Origin: Yimella sp. cx-51
GTDB lineage: Bacteria; Actinomycetota; Actinomycetes; Actinomycetales; Dermatophilaceae
Assembly: GCF_017654605.1 (NCBI RefSeq)
Contig: NZ_CP072113.1
Span: 1,984,001-2,048,000, forward strand
Direction of reading: 5' to 3'
Length of the DNA stretch: 64,000 bases
This document shows positions 1 through 7,863 of this stretch, in pieces. Position 1 is the first letter of the stretch; the number at the start of each line of letters is the position of its first letter. The notes beneath the pieces are model-generated. The model did not search any database, was not told the DNA's origin, and worked only from the letters and a program-made list of their open reading frames with translations. The position numbers and the translations under genes were made by a program.

Positions 1-713
1 CACTCGCAGCTCTCGACAAGATTCCGTCCCTCACCGAGAAGACCGACTCCTCCGGCCACCTGCAGATCTCCAAGGAAACGGTGCTCGAACAGCAGCCCGA
101 TCTGGTGCTCGGCCACACCGAGACCGTGAACAACAAGACGCTCGCCTCCGCCAAGGTGCCCCTGTTGGAGGTGCCGGCGCTGTGCGAGGGTCACAGCAGC
201 AAGCCGACCTTCGAGGACATCTACGCCGAGCTCACCACGTACGGAAAGATCTTCGGCAAGCCAGCTGAGGCGAAGAAGGCAGCCACCGATCTGCGCACCG
301 AGATCGGCACGATGACCGCCGGCGCACCCGACCGGAAGGGCGCAACAGCGGCGGTGCTGTTCCCCACCCCTGGTGGCGGCACGACCTACGCCTACGGCAA
401 CCGTTCGATGGCCGATCCGCTGCTGAAGGCGGCGGGGTTCACCAATGTCTTCACCGGCGTCGACGAGCGGGTCTTCGAGATCTCACCGGAACAGTTGCTC
501 GCCAAGAACCCCGACGTCATCGTGCTCCTGCACAGCGACGGCAAGCCGGAGACCGTGCGCAAGTCGCTTACCGGTCTGCCCGGCGCTGCACGGCTGAAGG
601 CAGTGCAGAACGATCGGGTGTTGGCGCAGCTGTTCAACTACGTCGAGCCGCCGTCGCCGCTGGCGCTCACCGGCCTGAAGAACATCGTCAACGCCTTCCC
701 CGACGTCAAGTGA
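1..713 (+). CDS. ABC transporter substrate-binding protein, iron-siderophore/cobalamin type (5' end outside window)
   Basis: This is the C-terminal part of a periplasmic-binding-type lipoprotein of the FecB/BtuF (TroA-like) family. It captures an iron chelate or corrinoid outside the cell and delivers it to a permease. The frame is open from base 3, so the signal peptide and start lie outside the window. Visible family features are a QPDLVLGH segment, the repeated ..NPDVIVLL.. strand and an FTNVF-type loop late in the protein. The stop overlaps the GTG start of the downstream ATPase by 4 bases, which indicates translational coupling. No permease is seen here, so it must lie upstream or elsewhere. 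Which ligand is bound cannot be told from this fragment. Confidence 0.85.
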   Translation, partial: LAALDKIPSLTEKTDSSGHLQISKETVLEQQPDLVLGHTETVNNKTLASAKVPLLEVPALCEGHSSKPTFEDIYAELTTYGKIFGKPAEAKKAATDLRTEIGTMTAGAPDRKGATAAVLFPTPGGGTTYAYGNRSMADPLLKAAGFTNVFTGVDERVFEISPEQLLAKNPDVIVLLHSDGKPETVRKSLTGLPGAARLKAVQNDRVLAQLFNYVEPPSPLALTGLKNIVNAFPDVK

Positions 714-1471
714 GCGGGTTGTCGGCTGAGGGTGTGCGATTCCGGTACGGCCGCACCGACGTCCTGCACGGAGTCGATCTGCACGCTGCACCGGGCAAGG
801 TCACCGGACTCGTCGGCCCCAACGGCAGCGGCAAGACGACACTGCTGCGCCTCCTCTTCGGAGCTCTCACTCCAACGGCTGGCACGGTGAGCATCGACGG
901 CCGCCCACTGCAGACCCTCGAACGCAGCGAACTTGCGCGGTCGATGTCGGTGGTGGTGCAGGAGGATTCGGGCGATACCGCGCTGAACGTGGCCGAGGTC
1001 GTCCTGCTCGGCCGGCTGCCACACCATTCCGTGCTCGGCAGTTACACCACCGACGACCACGACATCGCCTACGACGCGCTGCGCCGGGTCGGGGCCGACC
1101 ACCTGGTCGAACGGGACCTCAGTGAACTCTCCGGCGGTGAACGTCAACGAGTGATGGTCGCTCGCGCACTCACCCAACAGCCGCGGTATCTGCTGCTGGA
1201 CGAACCGACCAACCACCTCGACATCCGGTTCCAGCACGAGATCCTGGGCCTCACCGCGTTGGCCGACACCACGGTCGTCGTCCTGCACGACCTCAACCTC
1301 GCCGCCCGCTACTGCGATGACCTGGTGGTGCTGCAGCAGGGACGTGTGGTGGCCTCCGGCACGCCGACCACCGTGCTGACGCCAGAACTGATCGCACAGG
1401 TGTACCGGGTGCGAGCCACCGTCGTCGCCGACGGCGACATCCCACAGTTCGTGTTCGCGCCCCCGAGGTGA
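710..1471 (+). CDS. ABC transporter ATP-binding protein, FecE/BtuD type
   Basis: Cytoplasmic ATPase of 253 residues that powers uptake of an iron-siderophore or cobalamin. The Walker A motif GPNGSGKTT lies near residues 36-44. The ABC signature LSGGERQRV, the Walker B YLLLDEPTNHLD and the switch histidine in VVLHDLNLA follow in normal order. The GTG start sits in a GTGA overlap with the binding-protein stop, which fixes the start and shows the two are coupled. The length is typical for stand-alone importer ATPases. The order binding protein then ATPase implies a permease upstream of the window. The substrate class comes from the partner protein and is inference. Confidence 0.93.
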   Translation: MSGLSAEGVRFRYGRTDVLHGVDLHAAPGKVTGLVGPNGSGKTTLLRLLFGALTPTAGTVSIDGRPLQTLERSELARSMSVVVQEDSGDTALNVAEVVLLGRLPHHSVLGSYTTDDHDIAYDALRRVGADHLVERDLSELSGGERQRVMVARALTQQPRYLLLDEPTNHLDIRFQHEILGLTALADTTVVVLHDLNLAARYCDDLVVLQQGRVVASGTPTTVLTPELIAQVYRVRATVVADGDIPQFVFAPPR

Positions 1472-1508
1472 ACTGACGGCGCTCGCCGCGGATCTGCGCG
1501 GCTGGAAC

Positions 1509-2993
1509 TCAGCTGGTCGACCGGATGGCGAAATCGGCGAGTGCGGCCTCCAGGCCGGGGTTGACCTTGGCGTGCACATGCGTGCCTTCGCCGGTGTGCT
1601 CGCTGCTGATCACTTCGGCCTCGTCGTGCAACCGGCTGAGCAGGTCGCCGCGGTCGTAGGGCAGCATCACCTCGACGCGGATCTGCGGACGCGGCAATTC
1701 GCGGGCGATGAGTTCGCGCAGTTCGGCGAAACCGGCTCCGGTGCGGGCCGACACTGCGATCGCGTACTTCTCCTCGCGCAGCAGCTGGTCGACGACCTCG
1801 GGGTCAGCGACATCGGCCTTGTTGATGACGATGACCTCTTTGACGTCGGTCGCACCGACCTCAGCCAACACCTCTCGCACGGCGCTGATCTGCGCCCGCG
1901 GGTCGGGGTGTGAGCCGTCGACGACGTGCAGCAGGAGGTCTGAATCAGCCACCTCTTCCAGCGTGGAGCGGAAGGCCTCGACGAGTTGGTGCGGCAGATT
2001 GCGCACGAATCCGACGGTGTCGGCAAGCGTGAACAGGCGTCCGTCGTCGGTCTCGCTGCGGCGCACCGTAGGGTCGAGGGTGGCGAAGAGCTGGTTCTGC
2101 ACCAACACTCCGGCATTGGTGAGCCGGTTGAGGATCGAGGACTTGCCGGCGTTGGTGTAGCCGGCGATCGCGACGGACGGCACGTGCCCGATCTTGCGAC
2201 CGTGCCGCTTGGTGTCGCGGATTGTCTTCATCGAGGCGATCTCGCGCTTGAGCTTGGCGATGCGGGTGTTGATGCGGCGGCGGTCGAGTTCGATCTTCGT
2301 CTCACCCGGACCACGCGAACCCATGCCCTGACCGCCTGCGGCCTGGCCACCGGCCTGCCGGGACATCGACTCACCCCAACCACGCAGACGCGGCAGGAGG
2401 TACTGCAGCTGGGCCAACTCGACCTGCGCCTTGCCCTCCTTCGACTTCGCGTGCTGGGCGAAGATGTCGAGGATCAACGCGGTGCGGTCGATGACCTTCA
2501 CCTTGACCACGTCCTCGAGCGCGCGTCGCTGACCGGGGCTGAGTTCACCGTCAGCAACGACGGTGTCAGCACCTTCGGCGATCACGATCTGGCGCAGGTC
2601 GGCGGCCTTACCCGAACCCATCCAGGTGCCGGGGTCGGGCTTGCTCCGGCGCTGCATCACGCCGGCGAGGACGGTCGAGCCGGCCGTCTCGGCAAGTGCG
2701 GCGAGCTCGCGCATCGAGTTGTCGGCCTCCTCGACCGTCCCCTCGGTCCAGACCCCCGCGAGCACCACTCGCTCCAGCCGCAGCTGGCGGTACTCGACCT
2801 CGGTGACGTCCTGCAGTTCGGTCGACAGGCCCTCGACACGGCGAAGCGCCGCGCGCTCGGCACGGTCGAGTTGGTCACCGTCGGTGCTGGCGCCGTCGTC
2901 AAGCAGGAAGCCGTCCTCGTCGTACTCCAGGTCGAGGTCGGAGTCGGCGAGGGCGTCGGCGCGGCGGTTGAAGAAGTCGTGTTGCGAAGTCAT
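1509..2993 (-). CDS. hflX: GTPase HflX
   Basis: Ribosome-associated GTPase of 494 residues that helps rescue or split stalled ribosomes. The N-terminal HflX domain holds the glycine-rich QAGGQAAGGQGMGSRGPGE-type linker typical of the family. The G1 loop GYTNAGKS lies near residues 278-285, the G3 motif in TLADTVGFVRNLP, and the G4 motif in VINKAD. I chose ATG 2993 because GAGGAGAAC directly precedes it. An earlier in-frame start at 3092 would add 33 unconserved residues without a comparable ribosome-binding site. An acidic N-terminal stretch follows the start. It lies downstream of dapF and miaA on the same strand, but a methyltransferase gene on the other strand separates them. Confidence 0.96.
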   Translation of the reverse strand: MTSQHDFFNRRADALADSDLDLEYDEDGFLLDDGASTDGDQLDRAERAALRRVEGLSTELQDVTEVEYRQLRLERVVLAGVWTEGTVEEADNSMRELAALAETAGSTVLAGVMQRRSKPDPGTWMGSGKAADLRQIVIAEGADTVVADGELSPGQRRALEDVVKVKVIDRTALILDIFAQHAKSKEGKAQVELAQLQYLLPRLRGWGESMSRQAGGQAAGGQGMGSRGPGETKIELDRRRINTRIAKLKREIASMKTIRDTKRHGRKIGHVPSVAIAGYTNAGKSSILNRLTNAGVLVQNQLFATLDPTVRRSETDDGRLFTLADTVGFVRNLPHQLVEAFRSTLEEVADSDLLLHVVDGSHPDPRAQISAVREVLAEVGATDVKEVIVINKADVADPEVVDQLLREEKYAIAVSARTGAGFAELRELIARELPRPQIRVEVMLPYDRGDLLSRLHDEAEVISSEHTGEGTHVHAKVNPGLEAALADFAIRSTS

Positions 2994-3036
2994 GTTCTCC
3001 TCAGTCTCGCAAGAATCAACCGCTGCGGCGACTGCT

Positions 3037-3339
3037 TTATGCCGGTCCGTCCTGCGCACCCGGTGCCAGGCGGCGGTCGAGGTCGGCCGCAATCACGCCG
3101 GTCCATTCCCTCTCCGGCACCAGGCTGAGTTGGCGAGCCAGGTCGTACATCTCCAGTCTCCGCCCGTCCTGCAGCACCAGCGACCGACCCTCGATCGTTG
3201 CCGAGTGCCCGAGCCCGAGGCTGTAGATGCGGGCGCCCAGCAGCAACGAATCTGCCTGCCCGACCGTCAGGAAGGGTAGTTCCGGGTCTGGCTCGTGACG
3301 ACGACGGCGCTTCTCGGCCCGCCCTCGAAGGAATCCCAT
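3037..3339 (-). CDS. Hypothetical protein, stand-alone domain related to the protein at 7864-8817
   Basis: Small protein of 100 residues with a basic N-terminus (FLRGRAEKRRRRHE) followed by LPFLTVGQADSLLLGAR. No signal peptide or membrane segment is visible. GAGGAG stands about 9 bases before ATG 3339, which supports this start over 3384. It resembles the first 95 or so residues of the protein at 7864-8817: a basic start, LPxLTV, a GH pair, a G..L..G..x..L patch and a P...W near the end. The function is unknown. It probably shares a promoter region with the divergent methyltransferase starting 39 bases away, and it precedes hflX. Confidence 0.75.
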   Translation of the reverse strand: MGFLRGRAEKRRRRHEPDPELPFLTVGQADSLLLGARIYSLGLGHSATIEGRSLVLQDGRRLEMYDLARQLSLVPEREWTGVIAADLDRRLAPGAQDGPA

Positions 3340-3377
3340 GCGGCCATTCTCCTCACCGCTTAGTAGGTTGACCGGCG

Positions 3378-3989
3378 ATGACATCGCACGATCACTATTT
3401 CTCCGCCGAGCCGGCCAGTGCCGACGAACGGCGCACGATCAACGTGCCGCTGGCCGGGGTGACGCGTGCCGTGCAGGTGGCTCCGGGCATCTTCTCCCCC
3501 GACCGCATCGACCAGGGCACCTCGGTGTTGCTGCAAAACGCTCCCCAACCTCCGGCAGAGGGCACCTTCCTCGACCTCGGGTGCGGCTGGGGGCCCATCG
3601 CACTCTCCCTGGCACTGCACTCGCCGAACGCGACGGTGTACGCCGTCGACGTCAACGAGCGCGCTCTCGATCTTGCTCGTGTCAACGCAGAGTCCTTGGT
3701 CCTCAAGGGAGTTCACGTGTCCGCTGCTCAGGAAGTGCCGGCGGACGCTCGCTTCGACCTGATCTGGTCGAACCCCCCGATCCGCGTGGGCAAAGCCATT
3801 TTGCACGACCTGATGCGTACGTGGTTGCCCAGGCTCACCGATGGCGGCGCCGCTTATCTGGTGGTGCAGAAGAACCTCGGCTCCGACTCGTTGCAGAAGT
3901 GGATCACCGAGAATCTTGACGGCCTGGCCGCCGAGCGCTTCACGAGTGTTCGGGGCTTCCGCATCCTGAAGGTGACGCGCGACTACTGA
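3378..3989 (+). CDS. Class I SAM-dependent methyltransferase, RsmC-like
   Basis: Methyltransferase of 203 residues of the MTS (RsmC/RlmG C-terminal) family, which methylate guanine N2 in rRNA. The SAM-binding loop FLDLGCGWGPIAL is near residues 56-68, the acidic ribose-binding strand is VYAVDVNERAL, and the catalytic NPPIR tetrapeptide region follows in LIWSNPPIRVGK. It has only the catalytic half. The N-terminal pseudo-methyltransferase half of enterobacterial RsmC is absent, as is usual in actinobacteria. The end overlaps the convergent dapF end by 7 bases. The exact target base (for example G1207 of 16S rRNA) is inferred from the family only. Confidence 0.88.
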   Translation: MTSHDHYFSAEPASADERRTINVPLAGVTRAVQVAPGIFSPDRIDQGTSVLLQNAPQPPAEGTFLDLGCGWGPIALSLALHSPNATVYAVDVNERALDLARVNAESLVLKGVHVSAAQEVPADARFDLIWSNPPIRVGKAILHDLMRTWLPRLTDGGAAYLVVQKNLGSDSLQKWITENLDGLAAERFTSVRGFRILKVTRDY

Positions 3990-4858
3990 GGCGGCAGTTC
4001 GGCCTCGCCGTGTGCGACAAGCACTGCAGGTCCGGACAACGCGACCCGGTCAGCGGAGATGATGACGCCGAGCGTTCCTCCGGGCAGGTCGACCCGCCAG
4101 TCGAGCTGATCGGCAGGCTGCCCGCCCCACCACCACGTCGCCAACGCTGCTGCAGCAGCGCCGGTGCCACAGCTCAGTGTCTCGCCGGCACCACGTTCGT
4201 GTACTCGCATCGCGATGTGGCCGTGTTCGATCGCGCGCACGAAGTCGACATTGGTGCCGTGCGGTGGGTGTGGATCGACATGCGGAGCGGACGTGAGGTT
4301 CAACTGGCTCAGGTCGATGCTCGGCGGCAGCGCAACCACGGTGTGCGGAACGCCGGTGTCCAGGCTGAGCGCCGGAAGTGGGTCGGGCGCGCCGTGCACC
4401 TGCACCACCGAATCCATGCCGCGCTCCTGCGCCTCGGTCTCCCGCGAAAGGCGCCATGGTCCGAGGTCGGTGGCGAAACCCCCCGGCACCGTGGTGATCC
4501 GCTTCTGCCCGGCGCGGGTCGCGATCTCGAAGGTCTCATCGCTCACCAGACCGTGCTCGACGAGGTATCGGGCGAAGACGCGCGAGCCGTTGCCGCACAT
4601 CTCGCCGATGGAACCATCGCTGTTGCGGTAGTCCATGAACCACTGCGCCTCGGGTGCCTGCGCGCGCACTTCGTCCGGCGCCGCAGCGATCGGCGCCACG
4701 CGGATGACTCCGTCACCACCGATACCGGCCCTGCGGTCGGCGAGGTAGACGACGTCCTGCGGGGTGAGGTCGAGGCTGCCGTCGAGGTCGGGCACGACAA
4801 CGAAGTCGTTCTGGGTGCCGTGGCCCTTGCTGAACTTGATCGTGGTCACGATGGCCAT
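3983..4858 (-). CDS. dapF: Diaminopimelate epimerase
   Basis: Converts LL- to meso-diaminopimelate, the last common step before lysine and the peptidoglycan cross-linking residue. The protein has 291 residues. Its two catalytic cysteines are Cys88 in EMCGNGSRV and Cys230 in ETLSCGTGA, the acid/base pair of this cofactor-free racemase fold. The N-terminal FSKGHGTQNDFVVV is the family's opening strand. The start overlaps the miaA stop region by 13 bases, so the two genes are probably translated from one message. dapA (39.4-40.3 kb) and dapB (55.3-56.0 kb) in this window supply earlier steps of the same pathway. Confidence 0.97.
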   Translation of the reverse strand: MAIVTTIKFSKGHGTQNDFVVVPDLDGSLDLTPQDVVYLADRRAGIGGDGVIRVAPIAAAPDEVRAQAPEAQWFMDYRNSDGSIGEMCGNGSRVFARYLVEHGLVSDETFEIATRAGQKRITTVPGGFATDLGPWRLSRETEAQERGMDSVVQVHGAPDPLPALSLDTGVPHTVVALPPSIDLSQLNLTSAPHVDPHPPHGTNVDFVRAIEHGHIAMRVHERGAGETLSCGTGAAAAALATWWWGGQPADQLDWRVDLPGGTLGVIISADRVALSGPAVLVAHGEAELPPQ

Positions 4859-5802
4859 TCTGCCTGCGGTGGTCGCTGCGACGCAGTGGTGTCCGTCGCA
4901 GCGCGCACCACCTGCAGGGCACGATCGATGAGATCCGGTGCGTCATGCGGCAACCAGGTGATCCGTGGATCGGGCCGGAACCACGAGAACTGTCTGCGTG
5001 CCAAGCGCTTGGTGGCCTGAGCGGTCTGCTCGATCGCCGCCTCCTGCGTCAGCTCGCCGTCCAGGTGGCGCAGCACCTGGGAGTAACCGATGGCCCGCGA
5101 GGCGGTGCGTCCATCACGCAGGCCGAGACCCTCCAGGCTGCGCACCTCCTCCTCGAGCCCGTCGTCCCACATCTGCCGGGTGCGCCGGTCGATCCGCTCG
5201 TCCAGCACAGACCGATCTGCATCGAGGCCGAGCATGACTGTGTCACGGACAAATTCGCGCTTAGGCATGCTCGCGCTGAAGGGGCGTCCGGTCAACTCGA
5301 TCACTTCAAGCGCGCGAATCACCCGTCGCTCGTTGCTGGGCAAGATCTTCGCGGCCGCAGCCGGATCTTGTTGTGCCAGTTCTGCATACAACACGTGGAT
5401 GCCTTGCTGCGCGGCTCGTTGCTCGAGCCTGACGCGCACCTGCGGATCGGTGGGAGGTATGTCGAGCACGTCGAGTGCGGCTCGCACGTACAAGCCGGTG
5501 CCGCCGACCAGGATGGGCACCCCGCCTCGGCCTGTTACGGATTCGATGTCGGAGCGTGAATGCTGTTGGTAGGCAGCAACACTCGCTTCGTCGGTGATGT
5601 CGAGCACATCGATCTGGCGGTGCGGAATCCCGGCTCGCTCGGGCTGCGGCACCTTCGCGGTGCCGATGTCCATGCCGCGATAGAGCTGGGAGGCGTCGGC
5701 ATTGATGATCTCTCCGCCCAGCCGCCCCGCCAGTTCGATACCGAGATCCGACTTCCCGCTGGCCGTCGGGCCGACCACGGCAACCACCGGCCACGAGGTC
5801 AT
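4846..5802 (-). CDS. miaA: tRNA dimethylallyltransferase
   Basis: Transfers a dimethylallyl group to N6 of A37 in tRNAs that read UNN codons, giving i6A. The protein has 318 residues. The P-loop GPTASGKS is at residues 11-18, and the substrate-binding DASQLYRGMDIGTAK follows about 20 residues later. The loop LVGGTGLYVRA and the central SNERRVIRALEV are family hallmarks. The product is the substrate of MiaB, encoded at 11377-12897. Its end overlaps dapF, and an acylphosphatase gene lies 42 bases upstream on the same strand, so acyP-miaA-dapF may form one transcription unit. Confidence 0.97.
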   Translation of the reverse strand: MTSWPVVAVVGPTASGKSDLGIELAGRLGGEIINADASQLYRGMDIGTAKVPQPERAGIPHRQIDVLDITDEASVAAYQQHSRSDIESVTGRGGVPILVGGTGLYVRAALDVLDIPPTDPQVRVRLEQRAAQQGIHVLYAELAQQDPAAAAKILPSNERRVIRALEVIELTGRPFSASMPKREFVRDTVMLGLDADRSVLDERIDRRTRQMWDDGLEEEVRSLEGLGLRDGRTASRAIGYSQVLRHLDGELTQEAAIEQTAQATKRLARRQFSWFRPDPRITWLPHDAPDLIDRALQVVRAATDTTASQRPPQAEWPS

Positions 5803-5844
5803 CGCGCAGGCTCCGGGGTGATCTCTTGAGGCATGTGGACGTCG

Positions 5845-6120
5845 TCAGTGCCGGTCGACGTCGAAGCCTTCGGCTCCGATGGGCGCGACCTTGCTGACTT
5901 CGACGTCTTCCACGTCAGCGCGCCGCGGCCCCTTGCGGCACCATTCCAGGATTTCTTCGATGGAGGTCCAGCCCCCCTCGAAGTGGGCCAGCACCGAACC
6001 GTCCGGCTCGTTGCGCACCCAGCCCCGCACTCCCAACTGCCGCGCGTACTCGGCGCAGGACGCACGGAAGAAGACTCCCTGCACTCGCCCGGTGATGCGC
6101 ACCTCGACCGCTCGCAACAT
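5845..6120 (-). CDS. acyP: Acylphosphatase
   Basis: Small cytoplasmic enzyme of 91 residues that hydrolyses carboxyl-phosphate bonds such as acetyl phosphate. The signature GRVQGVFFRASC at residues 11-22 carries the phosphate-binding loop and the catalytic arginine. GWVRNEPDGSV carries the conserved catalytic asparagine. The length matches the family (about 90). ATG 6120 is the first start before the conserved RAVEVRITGRVQG block. It lies just upstream of miaA on the same strand. No special regulation is visible. Confidence 0.95.
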   Translation of the reverse strand: MLRAVEVRITGRVQGVFFRASCAEYARQLGVRGWVRNEPDGSVLAHFEGGWTSIEEILEWCRKGPRRADVEDVEVSKVAPIGAEGFDVDRH

Positions 6121-6261
6121 GCATCCAGACTAGATCTCGCGCGACGTGCAGCGCTTCCTACCCGGCCGAACACGCGGACCCGGGACGGTCAAGGGCTGCC
6201 TTCCGGAACGCTGACCATTAATCGGTTGCATCGATGTCGCACGCTCGGCACAGTTCTTCCC

Positions 6262-6378
6262 ATGTCCATGACCACCTCGACCGTCCTGGTCGACACGCTC
6301 AACCCTCGCCGCCGCGAGGGCTACTTGGGCTGCCCCGAACTGGGGCCGACCACACGGACGAGGTGCGCGACCGACTGA
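6262..6378 (+). CDS. Possible 38-residue leader ORF upstream of rtcB
   Basis: A short frame begins MSMTTSTVLVDTLNPRRREG and ends with TGA 18 bases before the hairpin at 6396-6421. It has no clear ribosome-binding site and no recognisable family. Its position, just ahead of a terminator-like hairpin and rtcB, would suit a leader peptide. It is not rich in any one amino acid, so classical attenuation is not indicated. It could equally be a chance frame within a structured leader. Confidence 0.2.
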   Translation: MSMTTSTVLVDTLNPRRREGYLGCPELGPTTRTRCATD

Positions 6379-6395
6379 GGTCGACGTGACCAGAC

Positions 6396-6421
6396 ATGCC
6401 CGGTGGTTACCCACCGGGCAT
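6396..6421 (+). terminator. Perfect 11-bp hairpin upstream of rtcB
   Basis: The arms ATGCCCGGTGG and CCACCGGGCAT pair perfectly around a TTAC loop and are followed by TTTCC. It lies about 115 bases before the rtcB start on the rtcB strand. It could end a short upstream transcript or act as an attenuator for rtcB. The T-run is short, so ordinary Rho-independent termination is only moderately supported. Confidence 0.5.
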
Positions 6422-6536
6422 TTCCGTTGTTCGACAACCATTTTCATCACCCCGGGATCTGCAGACGGCACCGTGCCGTCAATCCTCGGTGGCGAAGAAC
6501 CATCCACACGCGGGATGAAACGAAAGGAGTACGACC

Positions 6537-7706
6537 ATGCAGAAGATCAACGACCGGCTGTTGAACTGGGCAAGCATTCTGGAGGAGAACACACGCCAGC
6601 AGGCGGAGCTGACGGCGTCGATGCCCTTCATCTTCCCGCACCTTGCGCTCATGCCCGATGCCCATCTGGGCCGGGGTGCCACCGTCGGGTCGGTGATCCC
6701 GACCCAGGGCGCGATCATCCCGGCCGCGGTCGGCGTCGACATCGGCTGCGGCATGATCGCGGTGCGGACGCAGTTCACCAAGGCCGACATGACAGGTGAC
6801 CTCTCCACGTTGCGGGAGCAGATCGAGCGGGCGATTCCGCTGTCAGCCGGTGGCGTGAACCGCAAGGTATCGCGGGAGCACACCCAGCAGCGGATCGACG
6901 AACTGGCGACCATGGCTACCGACGCAGGCTTCGACCCCACGCAGTGCGCCGGCAAGTGGCAGCTGCAGCTCGGTTCGCTCGGCTCGGGCAACCACTTCAT
7001 CGAGGTGAGCCTGGACGAGAACGACCGGGTCTGGCTGTTCCTGCACTCGGGCTCGCGGGGTGTCGGCAACAGGATCGCCCAGCACCACATCAAGGTCGCG
7101 CAGCGGCTGGCGCAACAGTGGTGGATCCCGTTGCCCGACAACGACCTTGCCTACCTGGTGGAGGGCACGGACGAGTTCTGGGCCTACATCCGGGAGTTGC
7201 GGTGGGCGCAGCACTACGCCCTGCTCAACCGGGAGGAAATGATGGACCGGGTGATCACCCAGTTGGAGCACTGGATCGGCGCGCCGGTGCAGCAGCAGGA
7301 GCGGATCAACTGCCATCACAACTACACCGAGCAGGAGACCCACTTCGGCAAGCAGGTGTGGTTGTCCCGGAAGGGCGCGATCAACGCCGAAGCCGGCCGG
7401 CCGGGCCTGATCCCGGGTTCCATGGGCACGGCGTCCTATGTGGTGGTCGGCAAGGGAAACCCGTTGTCACTCAACAGCTCTCCGCACGGCGCTGGCCGGG
7501 AGTACTCCCGGAGCAAGGCCCGCAAGGCCTTCACCCGGGAGCAGCTCCAGGAGGCGATGGCCGGCATCGAGTACCGGGACACCGATGCATTCATCGACGA
7601 GATCCCGCAGGCGTACAAGGACATCGACCAGGTGATGGCGGACGCCGACGACCTGGTCGAGGTGCGGCACACCTTGCGACAGATCGTGAACGTCAAGGGC
7701 GACTAA
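6537..7706 (+). CDS. rtcB: RNA-splicing ligase RtcB
   Basis: GTP- and Mn-dependent ligase of 389 residues that joins RNA 2',3'-cyclic phosphate or 3'-phosphate ends to 5'-OH ends. In bacteria it is linked to repair of cleaved tRNA or rRNA. Metal-binding GVDIGCGM holds Cys71. GSLGSGNHFIEV, HSGSRGVGNR and the histidine-rich INCHHNY follow. PGSMGTASYVVVGK and the ARKAF segment near the C-terminus belong to the guanylylation site region. GAAAGGAG precedes ATG 6537 at good spacing. No archease, RtcA or toxin gene is adjacent, so its trigger cannot be read from context. A structured leader and a strong downstream hairpin suggest a single-gene transcript. Confidence 0.97.
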   Translation: MQKINDRLLNWASILEENTRQQAELTASMPFIFPHLALMPDAHLGRGATVGSVIPTQGAIIPAAVGVDIGCGMIAVRTQFTKADMTGDLSTLREQIERAIPLSAGGVNRKVSREHTQQRIDELATMATDAGFDPTQCAGKWQLQLGSLGSGNHFIEVSLDENDRVWLFLHSGSRGVGNRIAQHHIKVAQRLAQQWWIPLPDNDLAYLVEGTDEFWAYIRELRWAQHYALLNREEMMDRVITQLEHWIGAPVQQQERINCHHNYTEQETHFGKQVWLSRKGAINAEAGRPGLIPGSMGTASYVVVGKGNPLSLNSSPHGAGREYSRSKARKAFTREQLQEAMAGIEYRDTDAFIDEIPQAYKDIDQVMADADDLVEVRHTLRQIVNVKGD

Positions 7707-7732
7707 CCTTTTTGGTGGCTCCTTCGACGTTC

Positions 7733-7769
7733 GGACCCCTGGCGGGCACTTCGTTTCCGCCAGGGGTCC
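7733..7769 (+). terminator. Terminator-like 13-bp hairpin after rtcB
   Basis: The arms GGACCCCTGGCGG (7733-7745) and CCGCCAGGGGTCC (7757-7769) are perfectly complementary around an 11-base loop. The hairpin starts 26 bases after the rtcB stop and is followed by AAACC rather than a T-run. It is best read as the end of the rtcB transcript, separating it from the gene at 7864. Confidence 0.65.
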
Positions 7770-7863
7770 AAACCGTCCCACCACCGCGAGCCTCCCGCAC
7801 AGCTCACCGTGGAAGCCACCACTGGCAGTCCTCAGCTCGTGGCTCTGCTGATTGACTGAGGTC

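Larger units (their letters stand above)
6121..6536. other. 416-base region between acyP and rtcB, structured leader candidate
   Basis: No convincing long gene is present here. The stretch holds a 38-codon frame (6262-6378, plus strand), a run of short stems, and a perfect 11-base-pair hairpin at 6396-6421. A strong ribosome-binding site for rtcB (GAAAGGAG) follows near 6521-6528. Short dyads include CCCTCG/CGAGGG around 6303-6320 and GCCCC/GGGGC around 6334-6348. I read it as the 5' untranslated region of rtcB with possible regulatory structure. No known riboswitch pattern is recognised. Confidence 0.45.

Noticed and set aside
2994-3092. Upstream extension of hflX
   Set aside because: The added 33 residues are not HflX-like, and GAGGAG directly precedes the internal ATG at 2993.
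6130-6507. Minus-strand frame of 125 codons between acyP and rtcB
   Set aside because: No ribosome-binding site, no family pattern, and it runs through the hairpin and the rtcB leader.
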